64,000 nucleotides of DNA from Luteirhabdus salina (GCA_025384855.1 JALAHT010000004.1:251846-315845), one strand, 5' to 3'. Positions 44,828 through 55,400 are shown, counted from the stretch's first letter. Numbers and translations: made by a program. Notes: generated by a model not told the origin, from the sequence alone.

Positions 44828-46084
44828 TTAGTTGTTAGTAATGGTGGTCGAGTTTGCTTTTCCCATACCTATAAGCCGATCGAAACGAGCTCCTAAATTT
44901 CGGTAATATACGAGTACTGTATACGCATTTTCAGTTTGCCAAAAATTACCACTGATAGCGCCTTCGTCTATAGAGCCATCTCGATTTACCAATACATATT
45001 TATAATCGTAATATCCCTGCTTAAAAAGTCGGCTGTTTCGGTACGTATCACTTTGGGGGTCGTACCTCATATATGTCGAGCCATCGATGGTGAAATTGTT
45101 GAAGGCTCCATAAATATGAATTTCCTTTTCACCTATATCCTCAAAATACTGAAGGTTGAAATGCATGCGAACATAATCGGCTTCAATCGAATTGCTGTTT
45201 TGGGCATCGATGTTGCGAACGACGAAATTTCCATTTACGTCCGGATTATAGGTGTACACCCGATCGGCTCTTGAAATATCCGTAAAAATATAGTTCTCGT
45301 ATAAATCGGTTAAATCCACGCCGCGAATTCGGTTGGTGGCGGCTCGAATATCCTTATTGTCGAAACTAAGGTATTCATTTCCACCCCAGAAGGAAGCTTC
45401 CGTATCGTACCGATAGATCAATTCATTTCCAATGGTATACTGAGGCTTCAGGTCTTTGATACCTGTTTTGAGGTTGTTATTTTGAATTACAAGTGTGTTT
45501 ACCGTTTGCTTTGGATTCACCAAAAGAAGGGATGGCGAATTAATACTGAATTGAACCACCTGTTTCTCCTGAATATATTTTATATCGCGCATTCGCTTCA
45601 CTTCAACCCTAACATTCGCTATTTGTTCCATAACCATAAACTTGCGGGAAAATATTGGGCGTCTATTTTTGTCATAAATAGTAATAAGATAATTACCGCT
45701 TTTGGTTACAGCCCTGGTTTCCCGATTGGGAATCGTAAGGTAATAATGTGAAAAAATCTGAAGCGTGTTTAAGGAATTGTCATAGGTTTCAATCCGAACA
45801 TCATCGAAGCCATCCAAATATTCACCTTTTGATAGGTCGCTTTCAGTCCAATCAAAATTATGATGGGTAATTTCATAGTAGTAATCGTCTTCCTGTCCGT
45901 TTAGCGCATCGAACGACATCTCGAAGCTTTCGCCCAATCGCATAATGGGCAATTGTCCTTCTACAGAACTTCCCCTGAATTTAATAGTTCGGATGTAATC
46001 TGGCGCAGGGAGTTCTTGAATCTGTGCCAGCGCAACGGTGGTAAATAAAAGCCCTAGGCTAAGCAGGAGAGCGAAATATTTCAT
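44828..46084 (-). CDS. Type IX secretion system plug protein (DUF5103)
   Basis: A 418-residue periplasmic protein with signal MKYFALLLSLGLLFTTVALAQ. The body is beta-rich: YYYEITHHNFDWTESDLSKGEYLDGFDD near residue 62-90 and HIYGAFNNFTIDGSTYMRYDPQSDTYRN near 322 are conserved stretches of what was DUF5103. In Flavobacterium johnsoniae the plug protein closes the periplasmic side of the SprA translocon. The family match is from memory of these motifs. A TATCTTTA box lies 20 bases before the ATG. It heads a unit with DUF3667 and apaG, divergent from nqrA. Confidence 0.83.
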   Translation of the reverse strand: MKYFALLLSLGLLFTTVALAQIQELPAPDYIRTIKFRGSSVEGQLPIMRLGESFEMSFDALNGQEDDYYYEITHHNFDWTESDLSKGEYLDGFDDVRIETYDNSLNTLQIFSHYYLTIPNRETRAVTKSGNYLITIYDKNRRPIFSRKFMVMEQIANVRVEVKRMRDIKYIQEKQVVQFSINSPSLLLVNPKQTVNTLVIQNNNLKTGIKDLKPQYTIGNELIYRYDTEASFWGGNEYLSFDNKDIRAATNRIRGVDLTDLYENYIFTDISRADRVYTYNPDVNGNFVVRNIDAQNSNSIEADYVRMHFNLQYFEDIGEKEIHIYGAFNNFTIDGSTYMRYDPQSDTYRNSRLFKQGYYDYKYVLVNRDGSIDEGAISGNFWQTENAYTVLVYYRNLGARFDRLIGMGKANSTTITNN

Positions 46085-46162
46085 AGGAATATCGTTTATG
46101 GGCTAAAGATAATCAAATTTTGTGCCTCGCATTTTTTAGGAGAACGGATAGTTCATAGCTGC

Positions 46163-46207
46163 ATAAATTTATAGGTTTTTTATTGTGTGGTGGTGGTATA
46201 AATTTAT
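46163..46207 (+). promoter_or_regulatory. Paired ATAAATTTAT palindromes upstream of nqrA
   Basis: The ten-base palindrome ATAAATTTAT occurs at 46163-46172 and again at 46198-46207, 35 bases centre to centre. The second copy touches the -7 box of the nqr promoter. Such an arrangement suits an operator pair, although the sequence is AT-rich and no regulator is known. Confidence 0.4.
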
Positions 46208-46214
46208 AAATTTG
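46207..46214 (+). promoter_or_regulatory. -7 promoter box of the nqr operon (TAAATTTG)
   Basis: A perfect TAnnTTTG match 63 bases upstream of the nqrA ATG. TTG near 46183 is at an approximate -33 position. Confidence 0.6.
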
Positions 46215-46247
46215 CACACCCGAAAAATACCTCTAAAGAGGTGTGTG
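46215..46247 (+). promoter_or_regulatory. Leader hairpin of the nqr operon
   Basis: ACCTCT and AGAGGT (46229-46234, 46237-46242) form an inner stem. CACAC at 46215-46219 and GTGTG at 46243-46247 can extend it across a nine-base bulge. The structure begins right after the -7 box, so it would form the 5' end of the mRNA. Possibly a stability or control element. Confidence 0.4.
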
Positions 46248-46277
46248 GGAAAACCATAATCGTAACATAACTATCCT

Positions 46278-47630
46278 ATGTCAAAAGACATTAAGATTAA
46301 AAAAGGTCTTGACATCCGTTTAAAAGGAGTGGCGGAAAAAACACTTTCCAATGCGCCGCGTTCGCGAACCTTTGCGATAAGACCTTCGGACTTCCACCTA
46401 GTAAAACCTAAAATGGTTGTAAAGGAAGGTGGAAAACTTAAAGCAGGAGATACCGTATTTTATTCCAAAGAGCACGAAGCTATTAAGTTTGTTTCACCCG
46501 TTAGCGGAACATTAACCAAAATTGAGCGTGGAGCAAAACGTGTCATTTTGCGCATCGTCATAGAAGCCGATACGCAGGATGAATACGCCGACTTCGGGAC
46601 GTTAGATGCTGGTACTGCAGATGCTGAGGCAATCAAAAATAGATTGTTGGAAGCGGGTTGCTGGCCGTTTATTCAACAACGACCCTATGCTGTTATCGCA
46701 GATCCGGAGACCGCTCCAAGAGATATCTTTATTTCCGCGCATGCTACAGCGCCGTTAGCAGCCGATTACGATTTCACTTTACAAGGAAAAGAAAAGGAAC
46801 TACAGGCAGCGGTCACGGCACTGTCAAAATTAACGGAAGGAAAAATCCATGTCGGGGTTGGCAAGAACGGTAAATCTCCATTGGAAGGTCTTAATGGCGT
46901 GGAACTTCACAAGGTTTCGGGTCCGCATCCATCTGGTAATGTTGGAACTCTTATCGGAAAGATTGCTCCAGTGAACCGAGGTGAAACCGTTTGGACGATC
47001 ACTCCGCAGGATTTGGTGATTATGGGTGAATTGTTCTTAACCGGAAAATTCAATGCAGAACGTATTATTGCATTGGCGGGTTCTTCGGTAAAGGCGCCAA
47101 AATATTACAAAACTAAAATCGGTTCGGAGGTTTCAACATTTATTTACGACTCCGGTCTGAATGAAGAAAATGTACGCGTTATCAGTGGAAATGTTCTTTC
47201 TGGCACCGAGATTTCTCCGAAAGGGTATTTAGGCTATTACGACGATGTAGTAACGGTAATTCCTGAAGGCGATGACTATGAATTCTTCGGTTGGAACAAA
47301 CCGATTTTCAATAAGGTTTCTGCATCGCGAGCGCTTACCTTCTCTTGGATGCAGCCGAACAAAAAATACGAACTCGATACAAACACGAATGGCGAGCACC
47401 GTGCATTTGTAGTAACTGGAAACTACGAAGAAGTATTTCCACTCGACATCTATCCTTTACAGACCTTAAAGGCTTGTATGGTTCAGGATTTGGACCAAAT
47501 GGAAGCTTTGGGAATGTACGAGGTGGCACCAGAGGATTTTGCACTAACGGAATTCATCTGTGTTTCAAAACAACCACACCAACAAATCATTCGTAACGGA
47601 TTGGATATAATGTACAAAGAAATAGGATAA
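46278..47630 (+). CDS. nqrA: Na+-translocating NADH:quinone reductase subunit A
   Basis: The peripheral cytoplasmic subunit of Nqr, with proposed quinone-related function. The 450-residue length is normal. Signatures: IKKGLDIRLKGVAE at the start, FAIRPSDFHLVKPKMVVKEG near 30-50, the barrel-sandwich part VSPVSGTLTKIERGAKR, and SGPHPSGNVGTLIG near 215. It is the first gene of nqrABCDEF, with its own promoter and leader. Confidence 0.96.
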   Translation: MSKDIKIKKGLDIRLKGVAEKTLSNAPRSRTFAIRPSDFHLVKPKMVVKEGGKLKAGDTVFYSKEHEAIKFVSPVSGTLTKIERGAKRVILRIVIEADTQDEYADFGTLDAGTADAEAIKNRLLEAGCWPFIQQRPYAVIADPETAPRDIFISAHATAPLAADYDFTLQGKEKELQAAVTALSKLTEGKIHVGVGKNGKSPLEGLNGVELHKVSGPHPSGNVGTLIGKIAPVNRGETVWTITPQDLVIMGELFLTGKFNAERIIALAGSSVKAPKYYKTKIGSEVSTFIYDSGLNEENVRVISGNVLSGTEISPKGYLGYYDDVVTVIPEGDDYEFFGWNKPIFNKVSASRALTFSWMQPNKKYELDTNTNGEHRAFVVTGNYEEVFPLDIYPLQTLKACMVQDLDQMEALGMYEVAPEDFALTEFICVSKQPHQQIIRNGLDIMYKEIG

Positions 47631-47634
47631 CGCT

Positions 47635-48852
47635 ATGGGATTGAAACAAAAATTACATACGCTTAAGGAGAAATATAAGGGCAAGAAGATGGCTCCGGCC
47701 TTTAACGCCTTGCATACCTTCTTGTATCTGCCCAATGAAACCACCCATGGTGGAACACATATTAAAGCAGCAGACGACTTGAAGCGTACTATGAATACCG
47801 TAATCTTAGCATTGGTACCTTGCTTGATCTTCGGAATCTTTAACGCTGGGTATCAACATTACGCTGCACTCGACAATACGTTGCGAGCAGCACCATTGGC
47901 AAACTTTTTCACGTGGGATAACTTCTGGTTGGGATGTATGACCGTCCTTCCATTAGTAATCGTTTCGTACGTGGTTGGATTGGCAGTGGAGTTTTTATTT
48001 GCTGTCATCAAAGGTCACGAGGTGGAAGAAGGATATTTGGTAACAGGAATGTTAGTGCCGCTTATTGTACCGGTCGATATTCCGTTGTGGATGTTGGCAG
48101 TAGCTGTCATCTTCGGAGTCGTAATCGGGAAGGAAGTGTTTGGTGGTACTGGAATGAATATCCTAAATCCAGCCCTTACCATTCGGGCATTCTTGTTTTT
48201 CGCTTATCCAACTTGGATGAGTGGCGATAAGGTATGGGTACATGGTGCCGCAGAGCGAGCACAAGAAATTGCAAATGGAGCAAACGTCGACGCTATTTCA
48301 GGAGAAACAATCTTGGGTAGTTATGCGCAAAACCAAGAAGTAGTGTACAGTCTTTCCGATATGTTCTGGGGCTTTATTCCAGGATCGGTGGGAGAGACCT
48401 CTAAAATATTGATTATTCTTGGAGCCGCCATCTTGATCTTTACCAAAATCGGAAGCTGGCGTATTATTTTCAGTACGCTGATCGGTGCCTTAACCATGGG
48501 ATTGATCTTCAACGGTGTGGTGAATATGGGATGGATTGGCGAATCTTCTAATTTCTATGGGTTGATGAGCGTTCCGTTCTGGCAACATTTAATTATCGGA
48601 AGTATCCTTTTCGGTGCTGTATATATGGCGACCGATCCAGTAACGGCTTCACAAACCAATAAAGGGAAATGGATTTACGGATTCTTGATCGGATTGATTT
48701 CTATCTTGATTCGCGTATTTAACCCTGCCTATCCGGAAGGAGTATTCCTAGCAATTTTGTTGATGAACGTGTTTGCACCAACCATCGACCACTATGTGTT
48801 GCAAGGGAATATCAAGAAAAGAATGAAACGTCTAAAAGTTAAAACTGCGTAA
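47635..48852 (+). CDS. nqrB: Na+-translocating NADH:quinone reductase subunit B
   Basis: A 405-residue membrane subunit with about ten spans, carrying riboflavin and a covalent FMN. The family segment NILNPALTIRAFLFFAYP near 180 and ATDPVTASQTNKGKW near 340 are clear. The flavinylation site, usually D-x-x-S-G-A-T, reads DAISGET with Thr225 at the attachment position: alanine is replaced by glutamate (48289-48309). ApbE at 57973 would do the attachment. Four bases separate nqrA and nqrB. Confidence 0.96.
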   Translation: MGLKQKLHTLKEKYKGKKMAPAFNALHTFLYLPNETTHGGTHIKAADDLKRTMNTVILALVPCLIFGIFNAGYQHYAALDNTLRAAPLANFFTWDNFWLGCMTVLPLVIVSYVVGLAVEFLFAVIKGHEVEEGYLVTGMLVPLIVPVDIPLWMLAVAVIFGVVIGKEVFGGTGMNILNPALTIRAFLFFAYPTWMSGDKVWVHGAAERAQEIANGANVDAISGETILGSYAQNQEVVYSLSDMFWGFIPGSVGETSKILIILGAAILIFTKIGSWRIIFSTLIGALTMGLIFNGVVNMGWIGESSNFYGLMSVPFWQHLIIGSILFGAVYMATDPVTASQTNKGKWIYGFLIGLISILIRVFNPAYPEGVFLAILLMNVFAPTIDHYVLQGNIKKRMKRLKVKTA

Positions 48853-48854
48853 GC

Positions 48855-49604
48855 ATGGCGATTAACACAGATAAAAACAGCTATACCGTCATTTTTGCCA
48901 TTATCATGGTAATCGTGGTGGGCTCGATTTTAGCCGGTTTTGCAAATGGGTTGAAACCCACTATCAAGGCTAACGAGCGATACGAAAAGCAACAGAACAT
49001 CCTATATGCGATGGGAGTGAACGAAAATGAAGGCGCTAACGATGTGGCCTTTATTCCAACCGATCGCGTGGAGGACACGTTTAAGGAATACATCACGCGT
49101 CAGTTGGTTATCCAAGGCGGTGAAGTTACCGAAGATGATGAAGCCTATCTAATCGATATCGATAAGGAAAAAACCAAAGCAAAGAAAGACGATAGCTACG
49201 AGCGTCGTTTGCCATTGTTCATCGGTGAAATGGAAGGAAAAGAAGTATACGTTATCCCTGTTCGAGGAAAAGGACTTTGGGATGCTATCTGGGGCTATGT
49301 AGCCGTAGATAAGGGCATGACCGTTCAAGGCGTATATTTCGACCACAAAGGGGAAACACCTGGACTTGGGGCTGAAATCAAGCAACGCTATTTTATGGAT
49401 GACTTTACCGGTGAAAGCTTTCTAGATGGTGAAGCCTTTGAAGGAATCGATGTTGCCAAAGGAAACAACGATCCGAAGAATACCGATACGAGTGACAATG
49501 AAGTAGATGCACTTGCGGGTGCTACCATCACCGGCGACGGAGTTTCAGCGATGTTGCGACAAGACATTAGAATGTACGTGCCGTATTTTAAATCATTAAA
49601 CTAA
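48855..49604 (+). CDS. nqrC: Na+-translocating NADH:quinone reductase subunit C
   Basis: A 249-residue subunit with one N-terminal span (about 11-31) and a periplasmic FMN domain. The flavinylation motif is DALAGAT, with Thr224 as the FMN attachment residue; this one keeps the canonical G-A-T. GKGLWDAIWGYVAVD and GETPGLGAEI near 140-170 are typical of FMN-binding domains. Two bases after nqrB. Confidence 0.95.
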   Translation: MAINTDKNSYTVIFAIIMVIVVGSILAGFANGLKPTIKANERYEKQQNILYAMGVNENEGANDVAFIPTDRVEDTFKEYITRQLVIQGGEVTEDDEAYLIDIDKEKTKAKKDDSYERRLPLFIGEMEGKEVYVIPVRGKGLWDAIWGYVAVDKGMTVQGVYFDHKGETPGLGAEIKQRYFMDDFTGESFLDGEAFEGIDVAKGNNDPKNTDTSDNEVDALAGATITGDGVSAMLRQDIRMYVPYFKSLN

Positions 49605-49609
49605 AAAGT

Positions 49610-50257
49610 ATGGGCCTTTTATCTAAAAAAGACAGCAAACTTATCATGGATCCCTTGGCGGATAATAACCCGATTACCATTCAGGTATTGGGAATCTGTT
49701 CTGCCTTGGCGATTACCGCACAATTGAAGCCCTCTATTGTAATGGCCATCTCGGTGATGTTCGTTATGGGGGTTGGAAATATTGTGATTTCCTTGATGCG
49801 GAATATCATTCCATCGAAAATACGAATCATCGTTCAGCTAATCGTAGTGGCAACACTCGTGATTATTGTCGACCAGGTTTTGAAGGCTTTTGCCTACGAA
49901 CTGAGTAAGGAACTCTCGGTTTTTATCGGTCTTATTATTACGAACTGTATCATCATGGGACGTTTTGAGGCCTTCGCACTTGGAAATGGCGTGTGGCGTT
50001 CGTTCCTGGATGGAATTGGTAACGCAGCGGGGTATGGAGTCATCTTGATTATCGTAGGATTCTTTCGGGAATTGCTTGGATCTGGAACTTTATTCGGTTT
50101 TCCAGTGCTCGGAAGCCCTGTAGATAAGACTGGACTCTATGCTATCGGATACGAAAACAACGGATTTATGGTATTGCCTCCTATGGCCTTGATTGTAGTA
50201 GGAATCATTATCTGGGTACAGCGTAGTCGTAATAAAGACCTTATAGAAGAAAATTAA
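49610..50257 (+). CDS. nqrD: Na+-translocating NADH:quinone reductase subunit D
   Basis: A 215-residue six-span membrane subunit. Cys30 (in VLGICSALAIT) and the cysteine in ITNCIIMGRFEAFA near 112 correspond to the NqrD cysteines that, with NqrE, hold an iron-sulfur centre in the membrane. GAGFFRELLGSG-like VGFFRELLGSGTLFG near 150 is also characteristic. Five bases after nqrC; a short heptad repeat fills the gap to nqrE. Confidence 0.95.
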   Translation: MGLLSKKDSKLIMDPLADNNPITIQVLGICSALAITAQLKPSIVMAISVMFVMGVGNIVISLMRNIIPSKIRIIVQLIVVATLVIIVDQVLKAFAYELSKELSVFIGLIITNCIIMGRFEAFALGNGVWRSFLDGIGNAAGYGVILIIVGFFRELLGSGTLFGFPVLGSPVDKTGLYAIGYENNGFMVLPPMALIVVGIIIWVQRSRNKDLIEEN

Positions 50258-50292
50258 TAAATTCTGAATTCTGATTGCTGAATTCATAATTA
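50258..50292 (+). repeat. Short heptad repeat between nqrD and nqrE
   Basis: Directly after the nqrD stop come TAAATTC, TGAATTC, TGATTGC, TGAATTC and ATAATTA in strict seven-base phase. Two of the unit types are identical to units of the large tract at 27601-27719. The other nqr gaps are only one to five bases, so this 42-base gap looks like an insertion of repeat units. Confidence 0.7.
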
Positions 50293-50299
50293 ACAACAT

Positions 50300-51028
50300 A
50301 TGGAACATTTAGAGTTATTTTTTAAATCGGTTTTTGTGGACAATATGGTGTTCGCATATTTCCTTGGTATGTGTTCGTACCTTGCGGTTTCCAAAAAGGT
50401 GAGTACCGCTGTAGGATTGGGAGCTGCCGTAATCTTCGTATTAACGGTTACCGTTCCGCTAAACTGGTTATTAGACCAATATATCTTGCAAGAAGGAGCA
50501 TTGGCTTGGTTAGGCCCAGAATATGCCGACTACGACCTTAGCTTCCTTTCTTTTATTCTTTTCATCGCAACAATTGCTACCATGGTACAGTTAGTAGAGA
50601 TTGTGGTTGAAAAGTTTTCGCCTTCCCTATATAACTCATTAGGTATTTTCCTTCCATTGATAGCCGTGAACTGTGCGATTTTAGGAGGATCCCTTTTTAT
50701 GCAGTCGCGGGATATCGCAAGTTTCGACCTTGCGCTGAACTACGGATTTAGCTCTGGAATCGGTTGGTTCTTGGCTATCTTGGCTATTGCTGCCATCCGT
50801 GAAAAAATTCGTTACTCGAATGTGCCTGCTCCATTGAGAGGACTGGGAATCACGTTTATCATCACAGGCCTGATGGCCATCGGATTTATGAGTTTCGGAG
50901 GAATGTTGACCGGTGGTGGTGAAGAAACTACTTCACTGGAAGGAAGTGGAAATAATGTCGGAATGCAAGTAGAAAGCAATAACGAATCAACAGAAACTGT
51001 AGAGGTTTCAACACTAATATCAGAATAG
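50300..51028 (+). CDS. nqrE: Na+-translocating NADH:quinone reductase subunit E, with C-terminal tail
   Basis: A six-span membrane subunit homologous to NqrD in inverted topology. Cys25 ([13 protein letters not shown]) and the cysteine in [16 protein letters not shown] near 117 are the expected metal ligands. The core ends at [13 protein letters not shown] near 205, where NqrE proteins normally stop (about 200 residues). Here about 35 further residues rich in Ser, Thr, Glu, Gly and Asn follow, giving 242. Separated from nqrF by one base. Confidence 0.94.
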   Translation: MEHLELFFKSVFVDNMVFAYFLGMCSYLAVSKKVSTAVGLGAAVIFVLTVTVPLNWLLDQYILQEGALAWLGPEYADYDLSFLSFILFIATIATMVQLVEIVVEKFSPSLYNSLGIFLPLIAVNCAILGGSLFMQSRDIASFDLALNYGFSSGIGWFLAILAIAAIREKIRYSNVPAPLRGLGITFIITGLMAIGFMSFGGMLTGGGEETTSLEGSGNNVGMQVESNNESTETVEVSTLISE

Positions 51029-51029
51029 T

Positions 51030-52337
51030 ATGTTTTTAGCAAGTACATTGGGGGTTATCGTCGCTACGGTAGTAGCTTTCTTGGTGCTCATCTTATTGTT
51101 GGTGGCCCTTTTGCTGTTTACCAAGCAGAAACTTTCCCCATCTGGTCCAGTGACCATTACTATTAATGATGAAAAGAAAATCGAAGTACCTTCGGGTGGT
51201 ACCTTACTTTCAACCCTTGGTGGTGAAAAGGTATTCCTGCCTTCAGCTTGTGGAGGTGGTGGTACCTGTATTCAGTGTGAATGCCACGTTTTGGAAGGTG
51301 GAGGTGAAGCACTTCCAACCGAAACGCCTCACTTCACTCGTAAAGAGTTGAAAGATGGTGCTCGTTTGGCTTGCCAGGTGAAGGTGAAACAGGATATGAA
51401 CATTCATATTCCTGAAGAAGTCTTCGGTATTAAGAAATGGGAAGCAACCGTTGTACGAAACTACAACGTAGCCTCTTTTATCAAGGAATTCGTAGTTGAA
51501 ATCCCTGAAGATATGAATTATAAGGCGGGTGGATATATTCAGATTGAGATTCCACCTTGTGAAGTGAAATTCGAGGATATCGATATCACGGCACACCCTG
51601 AGGAACACGAAACACCTGATAAGTTTCAGGATGAGTGGGACAAATTTAACCTATGGCCATTGGTGATGAAAAACACCGAGTTGGTCGAACGCGCCTATTC
51701 CATGGCTTCATACCCAGCAGAAGGCCGTGAGATTATGCTAAATGTTCGTGTCGCTACGCCGCCATGGGATCGCGATAAGAACCAATGGATGAATGTGAAC
51801 CCAGGTATTGCGTCTTCTTATATCTTCAACTGTAAGAAAGGAGATAAGGTAACAATTTCTGGTCCGTTTGGTGAATTCTTCATCAACCATAGCGAAGCGG
51901 AAATGCTTTATGTAGGGGGAGGTGCTGGAATGGCACCGATGCGTTCGCACTTATATCACTTGTTCAAAACGCTGAAAACAGGTAGAAAAGTGACGTATTG
52001 GTACGGAGGGCGTTCAAAACGTGAATTGTTCTATATTGAACACTTCCGTGAATTGGAACGCGAATTCCCGAACTTCAAGTTCTATATGGCGCTTTCAGAA
52101 CCGATGGAAGAAGACAATTGGAAAGTGAAGAAGGATATCAATGATGAAGCAGGTGATGGTTTTGTTGGATTTATCCACCAAGTGGTAATCGACAATTATC
52201 TAAATCATCATGAAGAACCAGAAGAAATTGAATTGTACTTCTGCGGTCCTCCATTGATGAACAAAGCTGTTCAGAAGATGGGTGAAGACTTTGGAATCCC
52301 AGATGAAAATATCCGATTTGATGATTTCGGAGGATAA
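51030..52337 (+). CDS. nqrF: Na+-translocating NADH:quinone reductase subunit F
   Basis: The NADH-oxidising subunit, 435 residues. One N-terminal span (about 5-30), a [2Fe-2S] ferredoxin domain with Cys74, Cys80, Cys83 and a later Cys in RLACQ, an FAD domain with RAYSMASYP near 215, and an NADH domain with [16 protein letters not shown] near 292 and the C-terminal [11 protein letters not shown]. It ends the operon, followed by a strong terminator. Confidence 0.96.
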   Translation: MFLASTLGVIVATVVAFLVLILLLVALLLFTKQKLSPSGPVTITINDEKKIEVPSGGTLLSTLGGEKVFLPSACGGGGTCIQCECHVLEGGGEALPTETPHFTRKELKDGARLACQVKVKQDMNIHIPEEVFGIKKWEATVVRNYNVASFIKEFVVEIPEDMNYKAGGYIQIEIPPCEVKFEDIDITAHPEEHETPDKFQDEWDKFNLWPLVMKNTELVERAYSMASYPAEGREIMLNVRVATPPWDRDKNQWMNVNPGIASSYIFNCKKGDKVTISGPFGEFFINHSEAEMLYVGGGAGMAPMRSHLYHLFKTLKTGRKVTYWYGGRSKRELFYIEHFRELEREFPNFKFYMALSEPMEEDNWKVKKDINDEAGDGFVGFIHQVVIDNYLNHHEEPEEIELYFCGPPLMNKAVQKMGEDFGIPDENIRFDDFGG

Positions 52338-52360
52338 GCATCTATTCAGAATACAATATG

Positions 52361-52393
52361 AAAAAGCCGATTTGAGTATAAAATCGGCTTTTT
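52361..52393 (+). terminator. Rho-independent terminator of the nqr operon
   Basis: A perfect thirteen-base-pair stem (AAAAAGCCGATTT with AAATCGGCTTTTT) and seven-base loop, followed by further T, 23 bases past the nqrF stop. Confidence 0.9.
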
Positions 52394-52449
52394 TTACGCG
52401 CTAGCTTAAATATTTGTATACATTTTTATGATAGTTTTAACAGAATAGG

Positions 52450-52457
52450 TAGCTTTG
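52450..52457 (+). promoter_or_regulatory. -7 promoter box of the M43 protease gene (TAGCTTTG)
   Basis: A perfect TAnnTTTG match 33 bases upstream of the ATG at 52491. Confidence 0.5.
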
Positions 52458-52490
52458 GGACAACCAAATAAATAATTTAAAACTATTCTG

Positions 52491-55400
52491 ATGAAGAGCG
52501 CGAAACTATTGCTATTCATAGCAATGCTTGGCCTAAGTATTTCTGCTGTGGCCCAAACCGAAATCCGAAAATTAAAGCAGACCCCTCAAAAGCGGACGCA
52601 AGTGGTACCACAACGTACAGCAAGTGTTCAAGCTGATGTGGGAAATAGACAATTAACACCAGAGAATCAAGCCTTTTATGCTGAGAATGGTATTGTTCGA
52701 TGTGCAACAGTAGAATATAATGAATGGCTTCGAGAACAATATCCTAATCGTTCTACCGAGCAGGAATTCGAAGATTGGTTAGCACCTTTAGTAGAAGAAT
52801 ATAAAACGAACCAAGCGAATAGGTCAAGCATGCCACCGGTTTATTATATTCCGGTAATTTTTCACGTTATAACAAGTGGCTCTGGAGCAACTAACCTTTC
52901 AGAGTTTCTTATTAATGAGCAGATCGATCAGCTAAATATCGATTTAGCGAATATGGCCGGAAGTTCCTATGGAGTCGCCGCCGATGCTGAAATTATCTTT
53001 GTTCCAGCCGTAATAGATCCATTAGGAAATCCTCTTCCAGAACCGGGCATTAATCGTATCACTACGTATGGGGCAGGGCCACATTCGGACACCTACTTCG
53101 ATAGTACCATCAAGCCAAATACTATTTGGGACCGAACGCAATATGCGAATGTTTGGACAGGTAATTTATCTGGTTTGTTAGGGTACGCGCAATTTCCAGA
53201 TAATTCAACGTTACCGGGTATGCCTACCGATGGCGGACCGTCTTCAACCGATGGAGTTGTTATCCTACATACTTCAGTAGGCTCGGTTGCGAATCCAAAT
53301 CCTGCAGGTGGCGTATATGCTGAAGGTAGAACGTTAACACATGAAATAGGACACTGGATCGGACTACGTCATATTTGGGGTGATGGCGGCTGTAGCGTAG
53401 ACGATTATTGTAACGATACGCCAGTTGCTGGAAATGCGACCTCTGGATGCCCGGGGTCTAAGGACTCCTGTTCTGGTGGAGGTCCTGATATGATTGAAAA
53501 TTATATGGACTATTCCTACGACTCCTGTATGGATACGTTTACAGCTGATCAGGTAGCGCGAATGCGAACTGTAATGGAAAACTCTCCGGGGCGTTTAGAA
53601 TTACCGAATTCGCCGGCACTCGGAAATCAAGGACCAGAAATAGCCTTTACCATCACGGATGGTACTGTTCTGGAGGGTACGGCTTGCGGAACGATTAATG
53701 TGAATGTTCCACTTTCTATCTCTGCGGCTCCCTCTGCCGATGCAACGGTAACTTTTACCGCTACAGACGGCACGGCGACATCAGCCGATTATGGCATTGT
53801 AACTAGTAGTATAGTATTTCCAGCGGGGAGCACCGCCGATCAGAATTTTACTTTCTCTTTAGAGCCTGACGGTTGGATAGAAAGCGATGAAACTTTTTCT
53901 ATAAATTTTACGGTTTCAACAGCTGGAGATGCAGAAGCTTCCTTAACAGCTAATACTCTTAATGTTACTATTGAAAATGACGATAGTGTACCCTTTGCAG
54001 GAGGAACAGGAACGCTCCTTTTCGAGGATTTCGAGGCGCCTTCTGGATGGTCGATTATCGACAATGATGGCGACGGAAATAATTGGACCATTCTCGGCGA
54101 TCAGGGTTGGACACCACATCAGTATAGTGGTAATTGGGCAGCGAGCTTTTCTTGGGATAGTGTTCCGCTATCTCCAGATAACTTTATCATCAGTCCTGCA
54201 TTTACAATCCCTCCATCAAGTTCAGCAGCCAGCGTAAGTTACATTATTGGTTCTGGAGATGATGGAACATACTTTAAAGAACATTATTCGGTTTATTTCA
54301 CTACCGATGCTTCCTCTGTAGCGGCTATAACGGCTGGTGTGGTACTCGAAAACGACCGGGAAGTTCCGGCCAATGGTACCGAGCTTCGCTCACATGATTT
54401 GACAGCTTATGCCGGGCAAACTGGCTATTTCGTAGTACGCCACCACAACGTGACAGATGAATTCATTCTAGGATTGGATAATGTGGAGGTCACCTACACT
54501 GCATCTGTAACTGTCCAAACAACAGATAATTCTGCAGATCCTTATGCCGTCGATATTTTCGAAGCGGGAACTGTCCATCCTGAGGATCCTAATTCGGGCG
54601 ATGATATGGCAACTTTAGTGAATGCTACAAGTTTCGATTACGGGTGTACTGCAGTAGCGGTTACACGTGAAGGAAGTAGTGCGCAAGGCTATAATGGAAG
54701 TACGGGTAACAACCGTGTTACCGATAAACGTTATAGCATTACTACGACCAATACTACCGCTACTGGTAATACCGATATTAGCTTTTTCTTTACCGAAGCA
54801 GAAATTGCGGGTTGGGAAACAACTACCGGCAATGACAGAGCCAATCTCTATATGGCTCGTGAAGTAGGGGGAGCGATTGTAGAACTTGTTCCGGCTACAA
54901 TTGGATCTATTGGTACGGAAGTTTCATTAAACGGTAGCTTTTCAGCTTTTGAAGGCGATTATTATTTCGGATTATCAACTGCTTTTGGTAGCTGTATAGG
55001 AACGACTACCTATAGTGGGGGAAGCTGGGATAATGGCGCTCCAGATGCTACTATGACAGCCATAATTGAAGGGAACTACAGTACAGCCAGTAGTAACTTG
55101 AAAGCTTGCGAATTATTCGTGAATAGTGGCTCGCTTACTATTCCGGCCGCTACTTACGCTCAAGTTCAAAATAATATAACAGTTGCCTCCGGTGCTACTG
55201 TTACAATTGAGCATGAGGGAAGTTTGGTGCAAATTGATGACGCCGCAACGGTTATTAATAATGGAACCATTTCAGTATTAAAGAATACCCCTATGATCGG
55301 AAATCGTGGTTTTATGATTGTTAGTAGTCCAATGACTGCTGAAACTCGTAATGGTGTTCATAATACCGCTATTCAGGTACGAAACCATATTACCGCTAAT

